NCBI GenBank assembly: GCA_026414305.1
Contig: JAOAJH010000007.1
Span: forward strand, 1 to 37,594
Reading direction: 5' to 3'
Origin: Candidatus Aenigmatarchaeota archaeon
Lineage (GTDB): Archaea > Aenigmatarchaeota > Aenigmatarchaeia > CG10238-14
Length of the DNA: 37,594 nt
Position 1 is the stretch's first letter. The number at the start of each line of letters is the position of its first letter. Made by a program: the position numbers and the translations under genes. The notes below the pieces were generated by a model. The model saw only the letters and a program-made list of their open reading frames with translations. It had not been told where the DNA came from and searched no databases. Positions 16,652 to 24,850 of the stretch are shown here, in pieces.

Positions 16652-17515
16652 TCACCTTTTGCCCCTTGTTTGGTTTATCATGTTTTTCATTTTTTCCCTG
16701 GTTTGCTGGACTTTTTCCAATCTCTCCTGAATTTTTTCAGCGTTTTTCTCTCTTATGCCACATGTCTCTGGGTATGACTGGCAAAAGTTCATGCATTCTT
16801 CGCTGTTTGTGTTATTCATGCAATTCCTTTTCATTATTTGTCTGCATCTAGCATCTTCTGTGTTGTTTAGGCAAAAGTTTTTAGTTATGGCTATGCATCT
16901 TTGATCTGCTGGGTTTTGCTCGCAAAATTCTGCTATTTTTTCCCTGCAAGAGGGATCATCAACTTTGTCGCAAAATCTGTTGCCTATGCCTTTTGCCATT
17001 TGCGTGCAGTTTGTGCTATTTCCCTGGCAAAACTCCTGAAATCTTTGCTTTATTTCATTTTTTTCAAAATTTCTTTTACCTTCCATTATATAGACATTAT
17101 ATTCCTTTCCGTCTATCTGCATTTCACCTGTCCATATGTCTGTCCCATCCTTTTCCACTAATACAAGAGATATGCCACCTACTTTTGTTTCATTCAAATA
17201 TATTTCTGAAGACACTGACCCATTTTCTATAACTGAGTTCTTTAGCAAGTATTTAGTTTGACCGATCCATAATATACCTGCTTGTCTTGTTATTGTTTGG
17301 TTGTCATATTCTATCTTTACATCAACCAACCCTATTTTAATTATTTCAAAATTGGTTGGGCTACTGTCTGCTATTGCTATACCCTTTCCCAATACCCCTA
17401 TTTTTGTTATTTCTGGTCTGCCTATCATTGGTTTCAAGTCCTGCATTCCTAGATTTTGGGCTGCTACCAACATTGGCAGCAACATTATCACTGCAACCAA
17501 ATACAATTTTTTCAT
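16652..17515 (-). CDS. Secreted protein with six Cys-pair repeats
   Basis: A signal peptide (1-19) is followed by a beta-rich domain to about residue 155. The C-terminal third contains six units of the form [FN]C-x(6-8)-C spaced about 14-18 residues apart: FCQGNSTNC, FCDKVDDPSC, FCEQNPADQRC, FCLNNTEDARC, NCMNNTNSEEC and FCQSYPETC. A charged helical tail ends the protein. The regular spacing suggests stacked disulfide-linked alpha-hairpins. A GGTGAT Shine-Dalgarno lies 4 bp before the ATG (17520-17525). The gene is divergent from the secreted-protein gene at 17609. I do not recognise a named family. Extracellular location is inferred from the signal peptide and even Cys number. Confidence 0.75.
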   Translation of the reverse strand: MKKLYLVAVIMLLPMLVAAQNLGMQDLKPMIGRPEITKIGVLGKGIAIADSSPTNFEIIKIGLVDVKIEYDNQTITRQAGILWIGQTKYLLKNSVIENGSVSSEIYLNETKVGGISLVLVEKDGTDIWTGEMQIDGKEYNVYIMEGKRNFEKNEIKQRFQEFCQGNSTNCTQMAKGIGNRFCDKVDDPSCREKIAEFCEQNPADQRCIAITKNFCLNNTEDARCRQIMKRNCMNNTNSEECMNFCQSYPETCGIREKNAEKIQERLEKVQQTREKMKNMINQTRGKR

Positions 17516-17608
17516 TTCATCACCAACAATTATAATGTCCGTTTCATGTTATTAAAAACTTCTTGAAACAATAGCGAAACAATTTTATTTGCAAAAAATA
17601 TATTAATC

Positions 17609-18205
17609 GTGATTAAAATGAAAGCATTGTATACACTTGTTTTTTTGGTATTTTTGTTTTCGGCATTTGCTCAGAGAGGTGACCTACCCGTACAAAACAG
17701 GGAAGACATGAATACACAAAACCAAGGAGACCAAAGCCAGTTAAAAATACAGGAGAGCAATGAGATAAGATTACAAGAAAACGTTTCAAATGATGCAAAA
17801 GCAGGCAAATCAGAAAACGCAGCAAATTCAGGCCAATATAATATGTCTATTAAAACAAGAGTTAATTTGGTTCAACAAAACCAGGGAAATAATACAAAAA
17901 TTAGCGTTCAGTTGAGCAACGGTAGAAACGCAGAAATAAAAGTTATGCCAAATACAGCTTCAGATATTGCCATACAGAGGTTAAGGCTAAGAGTTTGCAC
18001 AGAAGAGAACAACTGCTCTATAGAGTTAAAGGAAGTTGGACAGGGCGATCAAGTTAGAGCTGTTTACGAAGTTCAAGCTCAAAAGCAGGCAAAAATCCTC
18101 GGCATATTTGCTACAAAACTGCAGCTAAGGGCACAAATAGATGCAGAAAACGGTGAAACAAAAATACAAAAACCTTGGTGGTCATTTTTGGCCGTAGAAA
18201 GCTAA
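17609..18205 (+). CDS. Secreted Gln/Asn-rich protein with conserved-looking C-terminus
   Basis: A signal peptide (KALYTLVFLVFLFSAFAQ) is followed by about 60 low-complexity, Gln/Asn/Glu-rich residues. A compact beta-rich domain follows (about 75-198) with two cysteines (VCTEENNC) and the ending KPWWSFLAVES. The start is either GTG at 17609 or ATG at 17618. A TTTTATT box at 17583-17589 sits about 26 bp before the GTG and slightly favours it as a leaderless start. The 3' end overlaps the convergent membrane regulator gene by 4 bp. I recognise no named function. Confidence 0.7.
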   Translation: MIKMKALYTLVFLVFLFSAFAQRGDLPVQNREDMNTQNQGDQSQLKIQESNEIRLQENVSNDAKAGKSENAANSGQYNMSIKTRVNLVQQNQGNNTKISVQLSNGRNAEIKVMPNTASDIAIQRLRLRVCTEENNCSIELKEVGQGDQVRAVYEVQAQKQAKILGIFATKLQLRAQIDAENGETKIQKPWWSFLAVES

Positions 18206-19014
18206 ATCCAATAAATTTTGTTTGTTCTACCTTTTTTTTCTTTTTTTATCAACCCTTTTGATTCAAGTTTTTTCACAATTCTAGTCATTTTAGCCCTGCT
18301 GAAACTCAACTCCTTTTCAATTTTGTTTTGCATTTCAATCTTTCTTTCCCTTAATATTTCAATTACTTTTATCTCATCGTTGCTGAAACCCATTAAAAAG
18401 CTGTCATCTTTTTTGCTCAAAATCAAAGCCAATGCTCCGAACAAAACAAAAATTATTGACAAAAATGCATACAAATTTTCTGATACAGGCCTATGAAATC
18501 TTACCATTATGGGGATTTCGGTTGTATCAAAATTCCATTTTAAATATATTCTTTCACCGTCTGTTATAAACTCGGCATCTTCAGGCAAGAACGTCCTTTC
18601 ATAGACGCTATAGCCTTTAGGTAAAATAACATAAGCTGAAATTCTTTTTGCATCCGGGAATTTCAGTGTTGTTATCAATTCCTTTTTGCCGTCAAAATCT
18701 TTTACAATATCGTTTGTCTTGAATGAAATGAAAATCTGCTGACTGCCTTCCGGAACTTTAAATTTTATTTCCTTTAATTTTTGACTTTCAACTGTATAAT
18801 CCAATTTTTCCAAAGTGTTGTTTATTTCAATGTCATAAAAATTACCAGATATGTAATATTTGAATTCAGTTTCATTCACAGGGTTTTCAAAAACAATTTT
18901 TATTTCTTCTCTAACACTCATATCATGGTTTATGTCAAAAACAATTCTGTATATCTGTATGTCCTGAGCACTAACAATGTTAAAAAGCAGCAGCAAAATT
19001 AAAAATTTCTTCAT
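18202..19014 (-). CDS. Membrane-anchored winged-helix transcriptional regulator (COG2512-like)
   Basis: The ATG at 19014 gives a clean signal peptide (MKKFLILLLLFNIVSAQD), so I prefer it over the upstream in-frame start at 19047. An extracytoplasmic beta-rich domain covers about residues 20-185 and one membrane helix about 187-208. The cytoplasmic end is a winged helix-turn-helix (EIKVIEILRER...SRAKMTRIVKKLESKGLI). This domain order matches the archaeal membrane-associated regulators of COG2512. It probably senses a surface signal and controls genes directly. The target is unknown, but nearby secreted-protein genes are natural candidates. It lies 38 bp downstream of uS9 on the same strand. 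Confidence 0.8.
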   Translation of the reverse strand: MKKFLILLLLFNIVSAQDIQIYRIVFDINHDMSVREEIKIVFENPVNETEFKYYISGNFYDIEINNTLEKLDYTVESQKLKEIKFKVPEGSQQIFISFKTNDIVKDFDGKKELITTLKFPDAKRISAYVILPKGYSVYERTFLPEDAEFITDGERIYLKWNFDTTEIPIMVRFHRPVSENLYAFLSIIFVLFGALALILSKKDDSFLMGFSNDEIKVIEILRERKIEMQNKIEKELSFSRAKMTRIVKKLESKGLIKKEKKGRTNKIYWI

Positions 19015-19052
19015 AAAATTATTTTCATAGAAAGATTTTAAAAGCATTGAGA

Positions 19053-19472
19053 CTATCTCTTGCTTCTTTGTTTGTGCCTTCTTGCATTCTGCCTTGATCT
19101 TGATGGTTTGTGTGGCTCTGTTCTTCTGTAATCATATACAATTAGATTTCTGTCATAGTCGATAAACTTCTTTTTCAACTCCTGGTTTTTTGTCATCTCC
19201 ACAAGGCCTTTAGCTATGGCTTGTCTTATTGCGTCAACTCTGGAGCTTGTACCTCCACCCCTTACACTTACTTTTATGTCAATTCCGTTTGCATCTTTGT
19301 CTGCAAGCATGAATACTTCCCTTATTCTGAATCTACCAAATTCAGGCTCAAAAAGATCAAGAGGCGTGTTATTTATTGTAATTTTGCCGTCACCCTTCCT
19401 TAAAACTGCTCTAGCTACACTTGTCTTTCTTTTACCTGTTGCAAAAACAATTTCATTTTTCATCTTTACCAT
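19053..19472 (-). CDS. rpsI: Small-subunit ribosomal protein uS9
   Basis: The protein has 139 residues from ATG 19472; MKNE at 19463 is an alternative start. It carries the uS9 signatures GKRKTSVARAV near the start, VRGGGTSSRVDAIRQAIAKGL in the middle, and the basic tail RRTEPHKPSRSRQNARRHKQRSKR at the tRNA-contacting C-terminus. It is third in the eL18-uL13-uS9 order typical of Archaea and overlaps the end of uL13 by 7 bp. Confidence 0.97.
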   Translation of the reverse strand: MVKMKNEIVFATGKRKTSVARAVLRKGDGKITINNTPLDLFEPEFGRFRIREVFMLADKDANGIDIKVSVRGGGTSSRVDAIRQAIAKGLVEMTKNQELKKKFIDYDRNLIVYDYRRTEPHKPSRSRQNARRHKQRSKR

Positions 19473-19897
19473 CTCTTTTTAGCACCCAATGCCACAGACA
19501 GGTCACTAATAGTTATGTATTTTGATGTAATATCATTTATTCCTTTAACATTGATATCCTGAACTTTACCCTTAAATTCATCAGGCAAGCCAACCCATAC
19601 TTTGATTCTTTTTAATGAAGCTTTGCCTGTTTGCTTTTTGTAATCTATCATCCCTCTTATAGCTCTTTTGACTATGCCTGTCGGTGTTTTTGGAAAATAA
19701 GGGCCATGATGAGGATCTCCTCTTTCTATTCTTTGCTTGTATTTTTTCTTTGTAAATTCAGGATCTCCTATTATTATTGCTTTTTCGCAGTTTACAACAT
19801 GTATTTGCTCACCTTTTATAGCTTGTTTAGCAACAACGGTAGCCAACCTTCCCAATATTTTACCTGTAGCATCATATACTTTCATATCCATCAACAC
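19466..19897 (-). CDS. rplM: Large-subunit ribosomal protein uL13
   Basis: The 143-residue product shows the family pattern DATGKILGRLATVVAKQ, VVNCEKAIIIGD, and a GPYFPKTPTGIVKRAIRGM segment. It binds 23S rRNA early in large-subunit assembly. Starts at 19897, 19891 and 19885 are all in frame; the first is annotated and overlaps the end of eL18 by 7 bp. It is the middle gene of the operon. Confidence 0.97.
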   Translation of the reverse strand: MLMDMKVYDATGKILGRLATVVAKQAIKGEQIHVVNCEKAIIIGDPEFTKKKYKQRIERGDPHHGPYFPKTPTGIVKRAIRGMIDYKKQTGKASLKRIKVWVGLPDEFKGKVQDINVKGINDITSKYITISDLSVALGAKKRW

Positions 19898-20256
19898 ACT
19901 ATTTTGACACCAGTACCTCTAGGATTTTTTCTTACAAGTTCTTTTATACTTATTGCAGTTGAGCTGCTTTTCTTTATCTTTTCAAGTGCAGGCTCTGAAA
20001 ATTTCCATGCACTTATGGTAATCTTTTTTTCAAGCTCACCATAACCCAAAACAACGCCAGGAACTATTATGACATCACCATCTTGGCAGCTTCTGTTTAT
20101 ATCAGCCAAATTGACTTCAACTCTTTGTCTTCTTGGTTTGTTCAATTTTTCAGCTATTTCCTTCAAAAAAGGGCTAGATATTTGATGAGAAGCCATTTTC
20201 AATTCATCAACCAATTGCTTTAACAACGGATTTGTAGGTCCGGTGCGCTTTGCCAT
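19891..20256 (-). CDS. Large-subunit ribosomal protein eL18
   Basis: The 121-residue protein starts MAKRTGPTNPLLKQLVDEL and contains RRQRVEVNLADINR and VVLGYGELEKKITISAWKFS, typical of archaeal L18e. A GGGTG Shine-Dalgarno (20266-20270 on the minus strand) lies about nine bases before the ATG. It is the first gene of the eL18-uL13-uS9 operon and has its own TATA box at 20298-20306. Confidence 0.97.
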   Translation of the reverse strand: MAKRTGPTNPLLKQLVDELKMASHQISSPFLKEIAEKLNKPRRQRVEVNLADINRSCQDGDVIIVPGVVLGYGELEKKITISAWKFSEPALEKIKKSSSTAISIKELVRKNPRGTGVKIVC

Positions 20257-20297
20257 ATCGCTACACCCATTTAACTTTAGAATTATTACAATATAGA

Positions 20298-20306
20298 TTT
20301 ATAAAT
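20298..20306 (-). promoter_or_regulatory. TATA box of the eL18 operon
   Basis: ATTTATAAA on the minus strand lies about 46 bp before the eL18 ATG. It predicts a start near 20276 and a short leader carrying the GGGTG ribosome-binding site. It sits directly downstream of the tRNA gene. Confidence 0.6.
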
Positions 20307-20317
20307 ATTGGTTTCAA

Positions 20318-20389
20318 TGCACCAGCCGGGATTCGAACCCGGATTGTCGGCTTGGGAAGCCGAAGTCATAGCCGTTAGACCACTGATGC
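20318..20389 (-). tRNA. tRNA-Gly, anticodon CCC
   Basis: The minus strand folds into a full cloverleaf. It has a 7-bp acceptor stem (GCATCAG with CTGGTGC, one T-G pair) and a D arm closed by GTC/GAC. The anticodon stem TCGGC/GCCGA carries loop TTCCCAA, so the anticodon is CCC. The T arm is CCGGG-TTCGAAT-CCCGG. The discriminator is A and the CCA end is not encoded. The gene lies between the ribosomal operon and the divergent beta-CASP nuclease gene. No intron is present. Confidence 0.95.
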
Positions 20390-20392
20390 TTA

Positions 20393-20405
20393 GATATATA
20401 AATAA
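20393..20405 (+). promoter_or_regulatory. TATA box of the beta-CASP nuclease gene
   Basis: GATATATAAATAA is centred about 33 bp before the GTG at 20432. This fits a very short or absent leader. The tRNA on the other strand probably uses the separate TTTTATT (minus strand) near 20415-20421, about 26-30 bp from its 5' end. Confidence 0.5.
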
Positions 20406-20431
20406 TTAACCCGAATAAAAGAATTTATCTT

Positions 20432-21685
20432 GTGATGAAAATGGAAGTTTGTTTCAAAGGCGCAGCAAAGGAAGTAGGCAGATCAGCAATACTAGTTAAA
20501 ACAGCAAAAGCCAAAGTCATGTTTGATTATGGGTTGAAGCCATTGCCTAAAGGCGTGGACTTTCCAGAAAAAGTTAACGACAAAATAGACGCTCTATTCA
20601 TTTCTCACGGCCATCTTGATCATTTAGGTGCAGCGCCCCTGCTAAAAGACATACCTGTTTATGCCCATGAAATAACATCCCACTTTACCAGACTTTTGCT
20701 GACAGACACCTTAAAAATAGCAAAGCAGGACGGCTATGAATTGGGCTATGGTGAAGAGGATGTGAAAAGTTTGCAAAGGAACTTTCAATTCATGGAATAT
20801 GATGAAACAGTGTCAATAAATGGCGAAAAAATCAAAGCAATAGATGCTGGTCACATGCCAGGTTCTTTTATGTTTTTTATGAAGGACCAATCCCTTTTGT
20901 ACACAGGAGATTTTAAACTAGAGGATACAAGGTTAGTAAAAGGTGCAAATCCAGATATAGGGCAAGTAAAAACTTTAGTGATGGAAACCACCTATTCTGA
21001 CAGGGATCATCCTGACAGGGAAAAGGAGGAAAAAAGGCTTATGGACTTTATAAAGCAAACTTTGGACAATGACGGAGTTATGCTGATGCCCACTTTTGCG
21101 ATTTCTAGAACCCAAGAGTTAATACTAGTTCTTAATGAATATGGGATAAAGACACCCATTTACATAGACGGAATGTCAGCGTCTGCAACAGAAATAATAA
21201 ATGCTTATCCTGAATTACAAAAGGAATATAATTCTGTTAAAAAGGCAATGCAAAGACTTGATGTAAGATATGTTGATGCTCCAAACAGGAAAAAAATAAT
21301 AAAAAAACCGTGCATTGTAATAACAGGCTCTGGTATGCTTGAAGGCGGTGCTATTTTAGAGTACATGAAAAGGTTGCATGATAATGAAAATTGTTCTGTT
21401 GCTTTGACAGGTTTTCAAGTTCCAGGAACAGCAGGCTTTAAACTTCTCCAAACAGGTCAAATGTCAATAAACGGGAAGGATGTAAAAGTAAAAGCAACTG
21501 TGAAAAAATTTGATTTTAGCTCCCATGCGTCTCGAACAGATATACTAGAGCTAATAGACAAATTGAATCCAGAAAACATCTTCTGTGTTCATGGTGAGAA
21601 AACAGAAGAATTTGCAGATGAACTAAAAAATAAAGGATATAATGCTTATTCTCCTGAAAGAAAATGCTATAAAATAAACCTATAA
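20432..21685 (+). CDS. MBL-fold/beta-CASP ribonuclease, aCPSF2-like
   Basis: The 417-residue protein has the metallo-beta-lactamase zinc motif HGHLDH, GHMPGS, TGDF and METTYSD. The beta-CASP features TGSGML, SSHAS and the C-terminal VHGE follow. It lacks the N-terminal KH domains of aCPSF1, and its length fits the aCPSF2 group related to mRNA 3'-end processing factor CPSF73 (COG1236). It likely cleaves or trims RNA in the cytoplasm. Candidate starts are GTG 20432, ATG 20435 and ATG 20441. An RNase J-type activity cannot be excluded by sequence alone. Its 3' end overlaps the convergent small gene by 19 bp. Confidence 0.9.
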   Translation: MMKMEVCFKGAAKEVGRSAILVKTAKAKVMFDYGLKPLPKGVDFPEKVNDKIDALFISHGHLDHLGAAPLLKDIPVYAHEITSHFTRLLLTDTLKIAKQDGYELGYGEEDVKSLQRNFQFMEYDETVSINGEKIKAIDAGHMPGSFMFFMKDQSLLYTGDFKLEDTRLVKGANPDIGQVKTLVMETTYSDRDHPDREKEEKRLMDFIKQTLDNDGVMLMPTFAISRTQELILVLNEYGIKTPIYIDGMSASATEIINAYPELQKEYNSVKKAMQRLDVRYVDAPNRKKIIKKPCIVITGSGMLEGGAILEYMKRLHDNENCSVALTGFQVPGTAGFKLLQTGQMSINGKDVKVKATVKKFDFSSHASRTDILELIDKLNPENIFCVHGEKTEEFADELKNKGYNAYSPERKCYKINL

Positions 21686-21948
21686 AATATGTAAAAGATT
21701 ACAAATATGGCATACACAATTAACAGTATCAGATAATCCTTTGTGAGACCAAATACATACTTTCCTGTTATGAAAAGTATGAGACCAAGTATAAACGAAC
21801 CTATGATCATGTTTATTGGATTTGATGACGAAAATGAAGCTATCTCAAAGGAAAACTCGAAAAACTTTTTTATTATGAATATTATTGCCTCTCCAATGCT
21901 GGTTATGAGAAAGGAGATGACTTCAAGTATTGTTCCAAACGCAGACAT
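21667..21948 (-). CDS. Small membrane protein, about three helices
   Basis: The 93-residue product is almost wholly hydrophobic. Helices lie at about 5-35 (partly amphipathic), 45-63 and 70-92, with a short Ser-rich loop (SFSSSNP) between the first two. No charged active-site residues or known motif stand out. It is a lone gene, divergent from the gene at 22036 and convergent with the nuclease gene, whose end it overlaps. I do not recognise a family. Confidence 0.6.
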   Translation of the reverse strand: MSAFGTILEVISFLITSIGEAIIFIIKKFFEFSFEIASFSSSNPINMIIGSFILGLILFITGKYVFGLTKDYLILLIVYAIFVIFYIFYRFIL

Positions 21949-22002
21949 CTTTAAATATTATGCAAAATCACAATAAAAAAGAGTGTTTACTACGGAATAG
22001 TA

Positions 22003-22013
22003 ATATTTAAATA
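22003..22013 (+). promoter_or_regulatory. TATA box for the 95-residue helical protein
   Basis: ATATTTAAATA is centred 28 bp before the ATG at 22036. This supports that start, rather than the GTG at 22030, as a leaderless initiation site. Confidence 0.5.
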
Positions 22014-22035
22014 TTAGAACTACCAATAAGTGATT

Positions 22036-22323
22036 ATGAAACTAGAGCCAAGAGAGATAATAAACACATGCTCTCAACATTATTATACCTGGAAAGAGGA
22101 AGCATTGAATTCTACAGATCCAGTTAAAGCTAAAAAGTTTATGGAAAAAGCATTTTTTTGGTTAGAATTGCAGAATAGCTTGCTGATGCTTTGGACAATA
22201 GAAAAGTCAGTCGGCAATGATCCTATAATAAAGGAAAAGATAGATTCTGCTCAGGCAAACATAAACAAAAAAATAATGGATTATGCTTCTAGCATATTGG
22301 ATGAAATGACTGAAAAGTATTAA
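22036..22323 (+). CDS. Small all-helical soluble protein, unknown
   Basis: The 95-residue protein (MKLEPREIINTCSQHYYTWK...) is predicted to be all alpha-helical and charged, with no membrane segment and one cysteine. The central part, AKKFMEKAFFWLELQNSLLMLW, looks like a helix-hairpin core. A TATA box at 22003-22013 supports the ATG at 22036. The next gene starts 24 bp downstream on the same strand. I do not recognise a family. Confidence 0.7.
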   Translation: MKLEPREIINTCSQHYYTWKEEALNSTDPVKAKKFMEKAFFWLELQNSLLMLWTIEKSVGNDPIIKEKIDSAQANINKKIMDYASSILDEMTEKY

Positions 22324-22347
22324 AAGATTACTTTTTTTAAATAATTT

Positions 22348-22758
22348 ATGAAAATTTTTAGGTCACAAAATTATGGAAGCCAAAGCGGTTATCTTCATGA
22401 TACTCCCGTAAACCAATTTTTAATAGATCCAATTTCAACATGGTTATGTGGATTGGTTTATTCAGAAATTTTCAAGATTGGTCATGACATTGAAATTAAA
22501 GAATTTCCATATTTGTTGGCGGCAACGAGATTATTATCTAGTATTATTTATAATTCAGTTGCAGATAAAAACGAGAATAACATTTCAAGGTTTTTCAGAG
22601 ATTATATAATGCCACCTGCATTAGCAGCAGGGGTAGGATATATATATGGTTTATCTGTCGATCAAAACTTAGCATTGACAGCAGCTATGATCACTGGAAT
22701 TTCAGAGCTTTTAACCGATGTTATAGAATACAGATTGGAAAGAAGGTTTAAAAAATAG
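22348..22758 (+). CDS. Small unknown protein with weakly hydrophobic helices
   Basis: The 136-residue product has moderately hydrophobic helices at about 40-68 and a possible membrane pair at 92-125 (PALAAGVGYIYGL and LALTAAMITGISELLTDVI). It ends with a basic tail (ERRFKK). It could be an integral membrane protein with two to four short helices. It follows the 95-residue gene by 24 bp and precedes the RNA cyclase gene by 31 bp. No family is recognised. Confidence 0.6.
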   Translation: MKIFRSQNYGSQSGYLHDTPVNQFLIDPISTWLCGLVYSEIFKIGHDIEIKEFPYLLAATRLLSSIIYNSVADKNENNISRFFRDYIMPPALAAGVGYIYGLSVDQNLALTAAMITGISELLTDVIEYRLERRFKK

Positions 22759-22789
22759 AAATAATTAAATAAAAAACAAAAATAATTTT

Positions 22790-23830
22790 ATGATTCATAT
22801 TGACGGCTCAATAGGCGGCGGACAGATGCTTCGCTCTGCTATTTCTCTATCAGCTTTAACAGGTAAAGGAGTGAGAATAACAGAGATAAGAAAAGGCAAG
22901 ACAAATGCTAAACCTGGGTTAAGACCGCAACACATGAAAGTAATAGAAACTATAGGAAGTTTTTGCAACGCAGAAATACTAGGATTAAAAGAAAATTCAC
23001 TTGAAATTGATTTTAGACCGTGGCAATTGAGTGTAAAAGATAGAAAGATAGATATAGGCACAGCAGGTAGTGTAAGCTTGCTTGTACAATCTGTCTTACC
23101 ATTAATGTTTTTTTCAAACAAAGAAAACATTTTGACAATAAAAGGCGGCACAGATGTTTCTTGGTCTCCATCAATAAACTATTTGAAATACGTTTTCTTG
23201 CCGATGCTAAGAAAAATGGGAGCAATAGCTGAATTAGAAATTTTAAATCACGGATTTTATCCAAAAGGCGGCGGCGAAGTAAAATTAAGAGCAACTCCTG
23301 TAAAGCAGATAAAATCAATAAATGCAATAGAAAGAGGAAACTTGATAGGAATACATCTGGAATCTGTTGTTGGCAAATATCCAAAAGAATATGCTGAAAG
23401 ACAGGCAAAATCTGCCTTGGGTGTTTTTGAATATGAATTGCCAAAAGAAAAAATTTCTGTTAGTTTGAAAGCAGCAAATACCGAAGACTTTGGCAGTTCT
23501 ATGCTTTTGTATGCTTTGTTTGAAAATTCAATAATAGGAGTTGATGCTATTTCAGAAAGAGGATTTGAGCCTGAAAAGTTTGGGTTGAGAATAGCAGAAG
23601 ATTTTGTGAGCATGTTGAAAAAAGATTTTGCAGTAGATAAATTTCTTGCAGATCAACTTTTGCTCTACATGGCTTTAGCCAAAGGAAAATCACAAATAAA
23701 AGTGGAACAGATAACAGAACATTGCTTGACAAACATTCATGTAATTGAAAAATTCTTACCTGTTAATTTTGAAATAGACAAAGTAAACAAAATAATTTCA
23801 GTCGAAGGTGCTAATTTTTCAAGGGAATGA
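22790..23830 (+). CDS. rtcA: RNA 3'-terminal phosphate cyclase
   Basis: The 346-residue protein has the RtcA hallmarks: IDGSIGGGQMLRSAISLSALTG at the start, RPQHMKVIE, GGTDVSWSP, the HGFYPKGGGEV segment, and EHCLTNIHVIEKFLP near the end, whose histidine is the residue adenylylated in the family. It converts an RNA 3'-phosphate to a 2',3'-cyclic phosphate using ATP. No RtcB ligase gene is in the window. The length is normal. An A/T-only box about 23 bp upstream suggests its own leaderless promoter. Confidence 0.95.
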   Translation: MIHIDGSIGGGQMLRSAISLSALTGKGVRITEIRKGKTNAKPGLRPQHMKVIETIGSFCNAEILGLKENSLEIDFRPWQLSVKDRKIDIGTAGSVSLLVQSVLPLMFFSNKENILTIKGGTDVSWSPSINYLKYVFLPMLRKMGAIAELEILNHGFYPKGGGEVKLRATPVKQIKSINAIERGNLIGIHLESVVGKYPKEYAERQAKSALGVFEYELPKEKISVSLKAANTEDFGSSMLLYALFENSIIGVDAISERGFEPEKFGLRIAEDFVSMLKKDFAVDKFLADQLLLYMALAKGKSQIKVEQITEHCLTNIHVIEKFLPVNFEIDKVNKIISVEGANFSRE

Positions 23831-23867
23831 AATATTGAATTAGAAAATAATATTTATTTTTTTAAAA

Positions 23868-23880
23868 TCTTTTTAAAAAA
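23868..23880 (+). promoter_or_regulatory. TATA-like box of the ornithine carbamoyltransferase gene
   Basis: CTTTTTAAAAAAC is centred 26 bp before the ATG at 23900. This is the expected spacing for a leaderless archaeal transcript. Confidence 0.45.
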
Positions 23881-23899
23881 CAAACACCAATATCTTTCT

Positions 23900-24850
23900 A
23901 TGCTAAAAGATTTTTTGAGCATAAATGACATAAAAAGAGATGAGATGGTTGATCTTTTCAGACTAACAGACAAATTGAAAAAATATCCAAATTCTGATGT
24001 TTTGAAAAACAAAATGTTTTGCCTTTATTTTGAAAAACCATCCACAAGGACAAGAATATCTTTTGAAGTTGGAATAAAGGAATTAGGTGGTGAAGTAGTA
24101 TTTCTAGATAAAATAACAAGTCAGTTATCAAGAGGCGAGCCTTTAGAGGATACAATAAGGACAGTAGAAAGATATGCTCATGTCATTGTTGCAAGAGTTT
24201 TCTCTCATAAAGATTTAGAGTTAATGGCAAAATTGTCAAAGATGAATGTGATAAACGCTTTGTCTGATTTAGAGCATCCTTGCCAAGCTCTAGCTGATAT
24301 TTACACAATAAGAGAAAAGTTCAAGACACTCAAAGATATAAAAATCGCTTTTGTTGGAGACGGCACTGACAATGTTTTGCATTCATTATTGCTTGCATCA
24401 ACTAAATTAGGCATTCACATGAATATAGCTTGCCCGAAAGGTTTTGAGCCAGAAAAATCAATATTGGAAAGGGCAAGAACACAAGCAAAAATAAGCGGAA
24501 GCAAAATTTCTATAACACATGAACCAGAGCATGCAGTAAAAGATGTTCATGTAGTATATACAGACGTCTTTGTAAGCATGGGTCAAGAAAAAGATTCTAA
24601 AAAAAGATTGAAAAAATTCTTGCCAAAATATCGTGTCACACAAGAACTGCTAGAAAAAGCAGGAAGTGCATTGTTTATGCATTGTTTGCCAGCCCACAGA
24701 GGTCAGGAAGTTGATGACAAAGTTATAGATGACATAAGATCAATTGTTTTTGATCAAGCAGAAAATAGATTACATACACAAAAGGCATTGATAATTAAAT
24801 TGCTTGGTCTAGAACAAATGTATAACATAAAACTGTCTTTACAAGATTAA
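23900..24850 (+). CDS. argF: Ornithine carbamoyltransferase
   Basis: The 316-residue enzyme has the carbamoyl-phosphate site STRTR (residues 48-52), the HPCQALAD motif, the ornithine-loop signature TDVFVSMGQE and HCLPAHRGQEV. The SMG loop separates it from aspartate carbamoyltransferase. It interconverts ornithine plus carbamoyl phosphate and citrulline. No other arginine genes are nearby, so the direction (arginine synthesis or a deiminase-type energy pathway) cannot be judged from the window. It overlaps the convergent glycyl-tRNA synthetase gene by 12 bp. Confidence 0.95.
   Translation: MLKDFLSINDIKRDEMVDLFRLTDKLKKYPNSDVLKNKMFCLYFEKPSTRTRISFEVGIKELGGEVVFLDKITSQLSRGEPLEDTIRTVERYAHVIVARVFSHKDLELMAKLSKMNVINALSDLEHPCQALADIYTIREKFKTLKDIKIAFVGDGTDNVLHSLLLASTKLGIHMNIACPKGFEPEKSILERARTQAKISGSKISITHEPEHAVKDVHVVYTDVFVSMGQEKDSKKRLKKFLPKYRVTQELLEKAGSALFMHCLPAHRGQEVDDKVIDDIRSIVFDQAENRLHTQKALIIKLLGLEQMYNIKLSLQD

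Noticed and set aside
23013-23444. 143-codon antisense frame within the RNA cyclase gene
   Set aside because: It is opposite a strongly conserved enzyme and is Leu-rich low-complexity sequence, typical of a shadow frame.
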